Assembly (NCBI RefSeq): GCF_001613385.1
Contig: NZ_BDCG01000018.1
Location: forward strand, 124,001-188,000
Direction: 5' to 3'
Source of the DNA: Nocardia flavorosea NBRC 108225
GTDB lineage: Bacteria > Actinomycetota > Actinomycetes > Mycobacteriales > Mycobacteriaceae
Length of the DNA stretch: 64,000 nucleotides
Both the position numbers and the translations under genes were made by a program. Positions 1 through 7,083 of the stretch are shown in pieces. Position 1 is the first letter of the stretch; the number at the start of each line of letters is the position of its first letter. The notes beneath the pieces were generated by a model that did no database searches, was not told the origin of the DNA, and saw only the letters and a list, made by a program, of their open reading frames with translations.

Positions 1-110
1 GCCACCGTGACGACATCGCGGGCGGACCCGTCGGTCAGCGGATACGCGATCTGCACGGCGACGAGCAGGAGCAGGCACCCGGCGGGCGCCGGCTCACGTG
101 GGCTGTCCAT
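1..110 (-). CDS. Carotenoid biosynthesis protein (CruF-like), N-terminal fragment cut by window edge
   Basis: Only the first 36 codons are present, read leftward from an ATG at 110-108. The peptide begins M-D-S-P-R-E-P and runs into a hydrophobic stretch (CLLLLVAVQIAYPLT) followed by a charged turn. That is how the multi-spanning carotenoid biosynthesis membrane proteins (CruF/DUF422 type) of actinomycetes begin, as I recall them. It lies 23 nt downstream of the oxidoreductase on the same strand, so it is probably the third gene of that operon, and a CrtI-like enzyme next door fits carotenoid or isoprenoid metabolism. In-frame GTG codons at 131-126 are alternative starts. The assignment is tentative because the conserved core lies outside the window. 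Confidence 0.5.
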   Translation of the reverse strand, partial: MDSPREPAPAGCLLLLVAVQIAYPLTDGSARDVVTV

Positions 111-133
111 CCCGATCTTCGATACCACCACGC

Positions 134-1699
134 TCACCTGCGCAGCCACCGCCGCCTACGCCGCCCGTCGCGCAGGACCAGCCGCGCCGCGGTACGGCCG
201 CTCGCTCCGGATACCCCGCCGCCCGGATGGGTGGAGGCACCGGTGAGGTAGAGGCCGGGCGCGCCGGGTACCCGCTGCCCGGACAGTTCCGGTAGGGGAC
301 GCCACAGCATCATCTGATCGAGGCTCATCTCGATATGCATGACATTGCCGCCGCGCAGACCCATCTCGGTTTCCAGGTCGACCGGGGTCTGAATGTGGCG
401 GCGCAAGACCGTCCCCGCCGCGCCGGGCGCGTACCGGTCCAGTTCACCGATGATCCGGTCGGCCTCGGATTCGGCGTGCGACGCCCAGTGCGTACCGTCG
501 GCGAGCCGGTAAGGATGCCATTGCGACCACAACGAGAGCTGGTGCTCTCCGGGCGGAGCGATACCGGGATCCAGTGCACTGAAACTCATCCCCAGCACCA
601 CCGGCCGCGGGGGGAGCCGGCCGCCGAGGGCGTTTCCGTGCGCGAGCCGCAACTCCCGGCGACCGGTGACCAGCAATTGCAGACCGGTCGCGGAGTCGGC
701 GGATGTCGCGCCCGGATACTGCGGCAGCGCGCTGGTCGCAGCCCGCACCACCATGCCGATACCGGGACCGACGCGGATCCGCCGCCGCCACCCGTCCAGC
801 GTTTCCGGATCGAAACCGCCGGCGCCCAGCAGTTCGAGGGTGGTCAGGATATGGGTTCCGGCGATCACGGTATCGGCGGTGTGGTTGCGTCCCGCGTCGG
901 TACGGACCTGCCACCGGTCGCCGCGGTGGGCGATCGCGGTGACCGCGTCACCGGCGACGATCTCCCCGCCGTCGGCGCGCAGCCGGGCCACGAGCGCTTC
1001 GGTGAGCGCGCCGCTTCCGCCGATCGCCCGGCCGGGCGGCAGGGTGTGCATGAGCGCCGCGAACCCCACCATCGGTGCGGTCCCCGGTTCCGACATCGGC
1101 GGGCCCGATTGTGCCCCGAACCAGGCCAGCGCGGCCTTGAGCCGTTCATCGTCGAACCAGTTGTCCAGCAGTGCGTCACCGGTCTGCAGGAATTCCCGCG
1201 ACAGGGCGCTACCTCCCGCACGGGCATCCAGGCCCCAGAACGAACGCAGGAGATGGCCGGGAGCCGGGGCGCCCCCGAACGAGCGCATCATCCGGCTTGC
1301 GCGTGGCTCCCAGACCGCAACGAAACGCCGATAGGCCGCCGCGTCACGGTCGCCGCAGGCGGTGGCTACGGACGCGCAGGTGCGGTCGAGATCGCGGTGG
1401 AAGACGATCGGGGCCGCGCCGGTATCGGGGCAGGCGGGGACGAAGGCCCAGGGGTCGCAGTCGAGATAGTGCAGGCCGAACCGGTCCAGCGCCAGATCCT
1501 CGATGATCCCGGTATGCCGGATCATCAGATGTGCCGACGATCCGCGATCCACGCGATGCCCGGGGAAGCGCTCCACGGTCGATACCGCACCGCCGAGGAT
1601 GCTGTCGCGTTCCAGCACGCGCACCGGATGGCCCGCCCGGGCCAGATAACACCCGGCGACCAGTGCGTTGTGCCCGGAGCCGACGATCACCGCTGTCAT
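134..1699 (-). CDS. Phytoene desaturase-like FAD-dependent oxidoreductase (CrtI/PYROXD2 type)
   Basis: A 521-residue flavoprotein. A Rossmann dinucleotide-binding fold opens the protein (V-I-V-G-S-G-H-N-A, residues 4-12) with an acidic residue ending the second strand (V-L-E-R, about 28-31). A C-terminal FAD-contact segment (YLTGASTHPGGGVSGASG) sits near residues 482-500. This pair of signatures and the length match the CrtI/PYROXD2 oxidoreductases, which desaturate or isomerise isoprenoid or other hydrophobic substrates. The exact substrate cannot be read from the sequence. The ATG overlaps the TGA of the upstream acetyltransferase by 4 nt (ATGA), so the two are translationally coupled. The following gene looks like a carotenoid biosynthesis protein. 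The C-terminus ends in an arginine-rich tail. Confidence 0.85.
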   Translation of the reverse strand: MTAVIVGSGHNALVAGCYLARAGHPVRVLERDSILGGAVSTVERFPGHRVDRGSSAHLMIRHTGIIEDLALDRFGLHYLDCDPWAFVPACPDTGAAPIVFHRDLDRTCASVATACGDRDAAAYRRFVAVWEPRASRMMRSFGGAPAPGHLLRSFWGLDARAGGSALSREFLQTGDALLDNWFDDERLKAALAWFGAQSGPPMSEPGTAPMVGFAALMHTLPPGRAIGGSGALTEALVARLRADGGEIVAGDAVTAIAHRGDRWQVRTDAGRNHTADTVIAGTHILTTLELLGAGGFDPETLDGWRRRIRVGPGIGMVVRAATSALPQYPGATSADSATGLQLLVTGRRELRLAHGNALGGRLPPRPVVLGMSFSALDPGIAPPGEHQLSLWSQWHPYRLADGTHWASHAESEADRIIGELDRYAPGAAGTVLRRHIQTPVDLETEMGLRGGNVMHIEMSLDQMMLWRPLPELSGQRVPGAPGLYLTGASTHPGGGVSGASGRTAARLVLRDGRRRRRWLRR

Positions 1700-2316
1700 G
1701 GCGGCGGCATCGGTAACGGCCGGCCGAGAATACCGAAGCGGCGGCTGTCGCCGGCGAAGACGAAATCGCGTAGTACGTCCTGGAAGCCCATCCGCCGGTA
1801 CAGCCGCCAGGCCCGGTTGTCCTCGGCGGATACTTCGGGTGTGGACAGCAGTACCGCGCCTTCGGGCCGGTCATGCAGGAGTTTGCGGAGCAGGATCGCG
1901 CCGATACCGCGCCCCTGCGCGCTCGGATGGACGTGCAGTTCGGTGAGTTCGAAATAGTTGCCGAGCAGTCCCTGGGTCGCCGCTACCGACCAGCCGGACC
2001 GCCGCATACCCGCATGCACCTGCTGCTGCCACCATTGGTGTGGTCCGCCGCGATAGCCGTAGGCGATGGCGACGAGCGGCGAGGTGCGGATATCGAAGCC
2101 GCCGTTGTCCTCGGGGACGACCGCGGCGACGGCCTGCCAGCCGGCGCGCTGGGTGTGCTCGGTCCACATCGGCGCGCGATGGTGCTCGGTGCCGCGCGGA
2201 TAGTCCATGGCCGCGACATATATCGACAGTGCGTCGTGCAGCCGGGCGCGCAGGGCGTCGACCGAGAGGTCGACGACGACGGGGGCGGGGAGATGGTTGG
2301 GTTTGACGGCGGTCAT
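1696..2316 (-). CDS. GNAT family N-acetyltransferase (Rv2170-like)
   Basis: 206 residues from the ATG at 2316. The frame stays open much further upstream, but that part has no conserved character and crosses the divergent promoter region. GNAT motif A is clear: V-H-P-S-A-Q-G-R-G-I-G at residues 129-139 binds acetyl-CoA, and the following W-R-L-Y-R-R-M-G-F is the usual motif B end. Length and position near DUF3040 and mraZ recall M. tuberculosis Rv2170, which has been reported to acetylate isocitrate dehydrogenase. That orthology is from memory. First gene of the leftward operon and 4-nt overlapped with the next one. It is divergent from the HEPN gene, and the 198-bp gap between them holds a LexA-like box. 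Confidence 0.85.
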   Translation of the reverse strand: MTAVKPNHLPAPVVVDLSVDALRARLHDALSIYVAAMDYPRGTEHHRAPMWTEHTQRAGWQAVAAVVPEDNGGFDIRTSPLVAIAYGYRGGPHQWWQQQVHAGMRRSGWSVAATQGLLGNYFELTELHVHPSAQGRGIGAILLRKLLHDRPEGAVLLSTPEVSAEDNRAWRLYRRMGFQDVLRDFVFAGDSRRFGILGRPLPMPPP

Positions 2317-2420
2317 TGCGGTATCGGTGGGCTCTTTCGCGGTCGGCGGGGCGGAGCTGGGACTTTCCGGCGGGCGAACATGTCGGTGGTCGTCTCTATA
2401 TTCAAGCTCGAGCCAAACGT

Positions 2421-2436
2421 TCGAATACCTGTTCGG
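2421..2436. promoter_or_regulatory. Candidate LexA/SOS box
   Basis: TCGAATACCTGTTCGG matches the actinobacterial SOS box TCGAAC-N4-GTTCGA at 10 of 12 defined positions. It sits in the divergent gap between the GNAT gene (start 2316) and the HEPN gene (start 2515). Two mismatches, so this is a candidate only. Confidence 0.4.
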
Positions 2437-2514
2437 CCCCCCACGGTGCACGCTCAGCCTGCCATACCGGCGGGCCGCCACGGGGGTCGGCGGGGGAGAT
2501 ACGGAGGGACGGCC

Positions 2515-2949
2515 ATGGCGGAACGACACGTTCACCCGGGTCGATCGGGCCGCGCAGGGGTGTTGCTGCAACGCGCCGACGGACTGTTGATGGAAGCGGC
2601 GGGGGAGCACGATCCACGGGAGCGATTCCGGGTCGCATATCTGGCCGCGCTGCGTGGGGCGGGGGCGGTACTGGCACTCACCGGCGCCGATAACGCGCCG
2701 CGGGCCCGCTCGCGTAACGCCTGGGTGATGCTGCAGCGTGCCGCGCCCGAATTCGTGATGTGGGCGGACTATTTCAGCGGCCATTCCGCGACCCGTGCGG
2801 CGCTGGAGGCCGGTCTGCCGCGCGAAATCGGGGATACGCGTGCCGACGAGTTCTACGCACGGGTGGGCGCATTCCTCCACGATGTGGAGGATCTGATCGC
2901 ACCGGCGGCTCGGTTGCGTGCCGCGGGAGACGGTAACGACATGCTGTGA
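2515..2949 (+). CDS. SAV_6107-type HEPN domain protein
   Basis: 144 residues. The ATG at 2515 follows a good GGAGGG ribosome-binding site at about 2502-2507. The frame is open further upstream without conserved character. The protein is a single alpha-helical domain, with conserved-looking helices around V-L-L-Q-R-A-D and W-V-M-L-Q-R-A-A-P-E-F. I recognise it as the actinobacterial HEPN_SAV_6107 family. HEPN proteins are often RNases or nucleotide-binding helical domains, and this family has been linked by gene neighbourhood to DNA-damage genes. No enzymatic activity is proven by the sequence. A LexA-like box lies about 80 bp upstream and a strong hairpin lies 26 bp downstream. Confidence 0.75.
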   Translation: MAERHVHPGRSGRAGVLLQRADGLLMEAAGEHDPRERFRVAYLAALRGAGAVLALTGADNAPRARSRNAWVMLQRAAPEFVMWADYFSGHSATRAALEAGLPREIGDTRADEFYARVGAFLHDVEDLIAPAARLRAAGDGNDML

Positions 2950-2975
2950 GGCCATATGGCCGCCCGTGCCACGGG

Positions 2976-3001
2976 GCCGTGCGCGGTATTCCGCGCACGG
3001 C
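2976..3001 (+). terminator. Hairpin terminator after the HEPN gene
   Basis: Perfect 11-bp G+C stem (2976-2986 with 2991-3001) and a TATT loop, starting 26 bp after the HEPN stop. There is no U tract, which is common for actinobacterial terminators. Confidence 0.6.
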
Positions 3002-3290
3002 GCCGACCGGAGGTGGTATCGGCTCAGTGCCAGTGAACAGCAGACCGGTGTCGGGCCGGAGAGATCCCGGATGAGTAGGTGCTGCCGACCGGCCGGCCCA
3101 CGCGGGCCGGACGACGCCCCGGCCTCGGCTGCGGTGCATCCCCGCCTGTCCCGGTGCGGGCCGTCTACCACGGCTTTCGGTACTTGCCGGGCTCGCTGCG
3201 ATCACGAAGTTCGCTCGGCTGTACCCATATGGTGGTACGGCTCTGGGGGAACTCGTATCATTGGTGGCAGATAGCCGCCAAGGGGTTATC

Positions 3291-3312
3291 TGTCGCCTAC
3301 CCGGAGGCGACA
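3291..3312 (+). promoter_or_regulatory. Hairpin in the DUF3040 leader
   Basis: TGTCGCCT (3291-3298) pairs perfectly with AGGCGACA (3305-3312) around an ACCCGG loop, 28 bp before the GTG of the DUF3040 gene. It probably lies in that gene's 5' UTR. Function unknown. The rest of the 391-bp gap 2950-3340 shows only the terminator hairpin at 2976-3001. Confidence 0.4.
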
Positions 3313-3340
3313 GCCACGTCCTAGTGCCGGGGGAGGTACC

Positions 3341-3775
3341 GTGCCACTCTCCGAGCACGAGCAGCGCATGCTCGAACAGATCGAGAGCGCTCTCTATGCT
3401 GAGGATCCGAAGTTCGCGTCGTCCGTCCGCGGTGGACGCTTCCGTACGCCGTCGAGTCGCCGCAGACTCCAGGCCGCGGCCTTGTTCCTGATAGGCCTCG
3501 TCCTGCTGATCGCCGGTATCGCCCTTCCGGTGCGGCCCGGTGGTTTCCCGATCATCAGTCTGATCGGATTCATCGTGATGTTCGGTGCGGGAGTTCTGGT
3601 CCTGCTCGGCGGAACGAAGGGTGGACCGGCGGATGGGGGCGATACGTCCCCGAACGATCCGCCGGCCGCGTCGGGATCGTCGCCGCGCGGCGGTGGTCGG
3701 GGCCGGCAACGCCGCTCCGGTGGTTTCACCGAGCGGATGGAAGACCGGTTCCGTAGAAGGTTCGAACAGGAGTAG
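3341..3775 (+). CDS. DUF3040 membrane protein
   Basis: 144 residues from a GTG that follows GGGAGG at 3331-3336. The N-terminus P-L-S-E-H-E-Q-R-M-L-E-Q-I-E is the signature of DUF3040. Two hydrophobic helices follow (about residues 44-63 and 70-90), then a glycine- and serine-rich basic tail of about 50 residues. The family is an actinobacterial membrane protein of unknown function that sits just upstream of mraZ in mycolic-acid genera (Rv2169c in M. tuberculosis, from memory). A very strong terminator follows, so it is transcribed separately from the dcw cluster. Confidence 0.9.
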   Translation: MPLSEHEQRMLEQIESALYAEDPKFASSVRGGRFRTPSSRRRLQAAALFLIGLVLLIAGIALPVRPGGFPIISLIGFIVMFGAGVLVLLGGTKGGPADGGDTSPNDPPAASGSSPRGGGRGRQRRSGGFTERMEDRFRRRFEQE

Positions 3776-3805
3776 TAGCCCGCCGAGGCGGACTTCTCAC
3801 ATATT

Positions 3806-3856
3806 GCGCGGACAGCGATGCCGCACCGGAATCCGGTGCGGCATCGCTGTCCGCGC
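3806..3856. terminator. 25-bp perfect-stem terminator before the dcw cluster
   Basis: Positions 3806-3830 are an exact reverse complement of 3832-3856, with a single central base. The effective loop is therefore the innermost few bases. It begins 30 bp after the DUF3040 stop and should insulate mraZ from upstream transcription in either direction. Confidence 0.85.
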
Positions 3857-4147
3857 TTGTCCGGTGCCGTGCCGCCCGGCCCGGCAGATGCGGTCCGGTG
3901 GGCGCGGCAAACGTCCCGGAGCCCGCTTTCCCACATCTCCCCACCGGAGCCCTCCACGATGCCCCACTGCACCCTGTGACGGTGTGTGAACAGGGGGTTT
4001 GCTGGAAGTTGACGGGGCCCCCTCAGCTCTCTGTGTGTGGACGCGCGCAAGGAGGCAGAGCGCGCGAAAAGTTCGCTTCACCTGTGATAGCTGGGGTGAC
4101 CTGCGAAATCCGTGAACCGGGGAGCCACATCACCCCGTGTTTCGATT

Positions 4148-4177
4148 GAAAGTGGGGGAAAGTGGGGTAATGTGGAG
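4148..4177. promoter_or_regulatory. Three tandem MraZ boxes in the mraZ promoter
   Basis: GAAAGTGGGG at 4148-4157, an exact copy at 4158-4167, and a degenerate third copy TAATGTGGAG at 4168-4177, in exact 10-bp register. MraZ operators are known to be tandem TGGG/AAAGTGG-type boxes with about 10-bp spacing just upstream of mraZ. The third copy contains TAATGT, a plausible -10 element, so binding would block the promoter. The rest of the gap 3857-4147 shows nothing I can name. Confidence 0.8.
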
Positions 4178-4262
4178 CGCGCACTACAGGAGAGGCCGTA
4201 AGGCGCTCGGCCGGCCCAGCCGGCCAACACCATTCGAGGTGGTCCGGTAGGAGGTATCGGGG

Positions 4263-4694
4263 TTGTTTCTCGGTACTTACACACCTCGGTTGGACGACAA
4301 GGGGCGACTCACGTTGCCCGCGAAGTTTCGAGACGATCTGGCGGGAGGGTTGATGGTCACCAAAGGGCAGGACCACAGCCTGGCCGTCTATCCGAAGGAA
4401 GAGTTCAGTGCACTCGCCCGGCGAGCTGCTTCGGCATCCCGGAGCAATCCGCAGGCGCGGGCATTCATCCGGGCGCTGGCGGCGGGAACCGACGAACAGC
4501 GGCTGGATACGCAGGGCCGGATCGTATTGTCGGCCGAACATCGCCGGTACGCCAACCTCACCCGCGACTGCACGGTCATCGGTTCGGTGGACTTCCTGGA
4601 GATTTGGGACAAGCAGGCGTGGGAGACCTACCTCGCCGAACACGAGGAGGGCTACGCGCAAGCGAGAGACGAGGCATTGGGCGGAATCTTCTAG
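4263..4694 (+). CDS. mraZ: Transcriptional regulator MraZ
   Basis: 143 residues. The start is a TTG, chosen because GGAGG at 4250-4254 lies 8 nt upstream and the peptide then opens with the canonical F-L-G-T-Y. Two SpoVT/AbrB-like DNA-binding repeats are visible: D-D-K-G-R-L-T-L-P-A-K-F-R at 11-23 and D-T-Q-G-R-I-V-L-S at 82-90. MraZ forms a ring-shaped oligomer that binds tandem boxes upstream of its own gene and tunes the dcw operon. Those boxes are present here. It is separated from rsmH by 264 bp in which I see no gene, so rsmH may have an additional promoter. Confidence 0.97.
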   Translation: MFLGTYTPRLDDKGRLTLPAKFRDDLAGGLMVTKGQDHSLAVYPKEEFSALARRAASASRSNPQARAFIRALAAGTDEQRLDTQGRIVLSAEHRRYANLTRDCTVIGSVDFLEIWDKQAWETYLAEHEEGYAQARDEALGGIF

Positions 4695-4958
4695 CCCGCG
4701 GCGAGTGCCACGCGGCCTCTGCCCGGACGCGGACCCTGACGTACTTCCCCGACGCCAGGTGCCGCTTCGGTCAGAGCCCCCGCGGCATTCGTTCGGTCAC
4801 CGATTTCCTTCTGTCGCACATTCTGTGGCCGTCCCCATCGCGGTGGCGGTGCCGCATCTCACGCAAATTTCCGCACCGCTTCGGCGACGGCATCCGCGCC
4901 GCCGCCACGGTCCGATACGACCCGCAGCCGGTCGCAAGGCACAATTCCGGGAGGTCAG

Positions 4959-5936
4959 GTGAACCGTGAGCAGCACGGCACGCGACACGTCCCTGTTCTG
5001 CTCACTCGCGCGGCGGAATTGCTCGACCCGGTGCTCGACCGGCCGGATGCGGTGTACCTCGACGCCACCCTCGGGCTGGGCGGCCATGCCGAATACTTCC
5101 TGCGGACCCATCCCGCCCTGCGCCTGGTAGGGCTGGACCGGGATACCGACGCGCTGTCCCATGCCGCCGAACGGTTACGGCCTTTCCAGGACCGGACCAC
5201 TCTGGTACACACCCGCTACGACGGGATAGCCGATGCGCTCGCCGAGGCAGGGTTGCCCGCGACGGGGTCGGTGCACGGCCTGTTGATGGACCTCGGTGTC
5301 TCGTCCATGCAACTGGACGAAGCCGAACGCGGCTTCGCCTATTCGGTGGACGCGCCGCTGGATATGCGGATGGATCCGACCACCGGTCCCACGGCCGCCG
5401 ATGTGCTCAACACCTACAGTCACGGTGAGCTCGCCCGGGTCCTGAAAACCTATGGCGAGGAACGATTCGCGAGCCGGATCGCGTCGGAGATCGTACGCCG
5501 CCGGGCCAAGCAGCCGTTCCGGACCAGTGCCGAATTGGTGAGCCTGCTCTACGACGCCATCCCCGCGGCCGCCCGGCGAACGGGCGGACATCCGGCCAAG
5601 CGCACCTTCCAGGCCCTGCGGGTGGAGGTGAATGCCGAACTGGAGTCGCTACGGGCCGCACTGCCCGCCGCGCTGGACGCGTTGTGCCCCGGCGGGCGGA
5701 TCGTCGTCATGTCGTATCAATCGCTCGAGGACCGGGTGGTCAAACACGAACTGGCGGGCCGGGCGAAATCGCGGACGCCGGTGGACCTTCCGGTCGAACT
5801 GCCCGGTATGGGCCCGCTGTTCCGGATCCTGACCCGCGGCGCCGAACAGGCGAGCGCCGCGGAGATCGAGGACAACCCGCGCGCGGCGCCGGTACGGATG
5901 CGGGCCGCGGAAAAGATCGTGCAGGAGGCGGTATGA
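4959..5936 (+). CDS. rsmH: 16S rRNA (cytosine-1402 N4)-methyltransferase RsmH
   Basis: 325 residues from a GTG just after GGGAGG (4949-4954). Typical MraW/RsmH features are present: H-V-P-V-L-L near the start, the SAM-binding D-A-T-L-G-L-G-G-H at about 34-42, V-G-L-D-R-D-T-D-A-L, the family block F-A-Y-S-V-D-A-P-L-D-M-R-M-D, and A-K-R-T-F-Q-A-L-R. It methylates the N4 of C1402 in 16S rRNA in the ribosomal P site. Second gene of the dcw cluster. Its TGA overlaps by 4 nt the ATG of an 80-codon ORF that fills the gap before ftsL. Confidence 0.97.
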   Translation: MNREQHGTRHVPVLLTRAAELLDPVLDRPDAVYLDATLGLGGHAEYFLRTHPALRLVGLDRDTDALSHAAERLRPFQDRTTLVHTRYDGIADALAEAGLPATGSVHGLLMDLGVSSMQLDEAERGFAYSVDAPLDMRMDPTTGPTAADVLNTYSHGELARVLKTYGEERFASRIASEIVRRRAKQPFRTSAELVSLLYDAIPAAARRTGGHPAKRTFQALRVEVNAELESLRAALPAALDALCPGGRIVVMSYQSLEDRVVKHELAGRAKSRTPVDLPVELPGMGPLFRILTRGAEQASAAEIEDNPRAAPVRMRAAEKIVQEAV

Positions 5937-6175
5937 GCCGGCACCCCCGCCCGTCCGTGCGCACCTTATCCGATCCTGTGGGTATATCGAATTCGATTGT
6001 CCACGAACGAAATATCGAGTACTACAGGGTGTATGCGGTACCCGCGTATCGCATCGTGAGCACGTGTCCGGCGGTACCGGAGGTGAAGCGGTCGGACACC
6101 GCGGACGGATACAGCACAGGGGCACGCGTCAGGACGTCGCGAGCCATCACACCGATACGGGGGTGTCTGGTATGA
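5933..6175 (+). CDS. Candidate 80-aa ORF coupled between rsmH and ftsL
   Basis: The ATG at 5933 overlaps the rsmH TGA (ATGA) and follows AGGAGG at 5923-5928. Its own TGA at 6173-6175 overlaps the ftsL ATG (ATGA), so the frame fits the gap exactly. The peptide (M-S-R-H-P-R-P-S-V-R...) is hydrophilic with no membrane segment or motif I recognise. About 70% of codons end in G or C, lower than the flanking genes, and the patch around 5980-6060 is unusually A+T-rich. It may be a real small protein, a coupling ORF that delivers ribosomes to ftsL, or chance. Confidence 0.35.
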   Translation: MSRHPRPSVRTLSDPVGISNSIVHERNIEYYRVYAVPAYRIVSTCPAVPEVKRSDTADGYSTGARVRTSRAITPIRGCLV

Positions 6176-7083
6176 GTGTGGGAACACGTACCGAAATCGG
6201 GCGGCCGGCCCGGCGCGCACACAGCGCCGAGCGGGTGAAATCCGGTGCGGCACAGCGAGCCTACGAACGCCGCCGGCAGCGGGTGACGACGCCCGCCGCG
6301 CCGGCCGGTTCGGAGCTGACCGGCCGGGCGCCGTTCGTCGCCGCGATCCTGGCCATGTTCGGTTGTGGCCTGGCGCTGACGCTCGTGCTGACGACGCGCG
6401 CCGCCGAGGACAGCTACCAGCTCAGCGATGCTCGCGAGGTCAACCGGGTGCTCTCCGACGAACGCGCGGCGTTGCAGCGGGAGGTGGCCGCGGCCGATTC
6501 CGCCCCCGTACTCGCCGCTCGTGCCCGGGAACTCGGCATGATTCCCGCCGACGACCCCGCTCGCCTGGTGGTGGCGCCGGACGGAACGATCACCGTGATC
6601 GGTGATCCCGTACCGGCCCAGGGCCCGCCCGCACCGCCGTTGAACGCGCCGCCGAGGACGGCCCCGCCTCATGGTGCCGATCCGGGAGAGCGGGTCGTCC
6701 CGGTGCCGCTCACCCCGCCGGTGCCCGCTGCGCGTCCCGAGTCAGGCAGTGTGCTCGCTGCCCCGGGGGTGGATCCCGTACAGCCGGCCCCCGGTGGTGC
6801 ACCGGAACCCGGTCAGCCTCCCGCGGGTGCTACCCCGGCACCGGAAAATGCCGGTGCGCCGGTTGCTCCGGTCCCGGGGAACGAGGCGGTGCCTCCCGCT
6901 GCTCCGGCCCCGGGCGCGCCCGCGGTGGGTGTTCCCGCTCCGGTGGACGGTGCCGTGGCGCCGCAGCCGCCGGTCGAACCGGGCGCGGCTGCCGGTGACG
7001 GCGGCGCGGCCGTACCGCCACCGGCTCCGGCCGGGGTGCCCGCAGGGGCCCCGGGAGCGGTTGCCGGGGAGGAGATGCGGTGA
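6172..7083 (+). CDS. ftsL: Cell division protein FtsL (proline-rich extension)
   Basis: 303 residues from the ATG at 6172, which overlaps the TGA of the short upstream ORF. Arrangement: a basic cytoplasmic N-terminus (1-50), one transmembrane helix (about 53-75, starting A-P-F-V-A-A-I-L), a short heptad-like segment (S-Y-Q-L-S-D-A-R-E-V-N-R-V-L-S-D-E-R-A-A-L) typical of FtsL, then about 165 residues rich in proline, alanine and glycine. FtsL is a bitopic divisome protein that forms a complex with FtsQ and FtsB-like partners and activates FtsW and the transpeptidase. The Pro-rich tail is long but typical of the mycobacterial protein. The TGA overlaps the pbpB GTG by 4 nt. Confidence 0.85.
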   Translation: MSVGTRTEIGRPARRAHSAERVKSGAAQRAYERRRQRVTTPAAPAGSELTGRAPFVAAILAMFGCGLALTLVLTTRAAEDSYQLSDAREVNRVLSDERAALQREVAAADSAPVLAARARELGMIPADDPARLVVAPDGTITVIGDPVPAQGPPAPPLNAPPRTAPPHGADPGERVVPVPLTPPVPAARPESGSVLAAPGVDPVQPAPGGAPEPGQPPAGATPAPENAGAPVAPVPGNEAVPPAAPAPGAPAVGVPAPVDGAVAPQPPVEPGAAAGDGGAAVPPPAPAGVPAGAPGAVAGEEMR

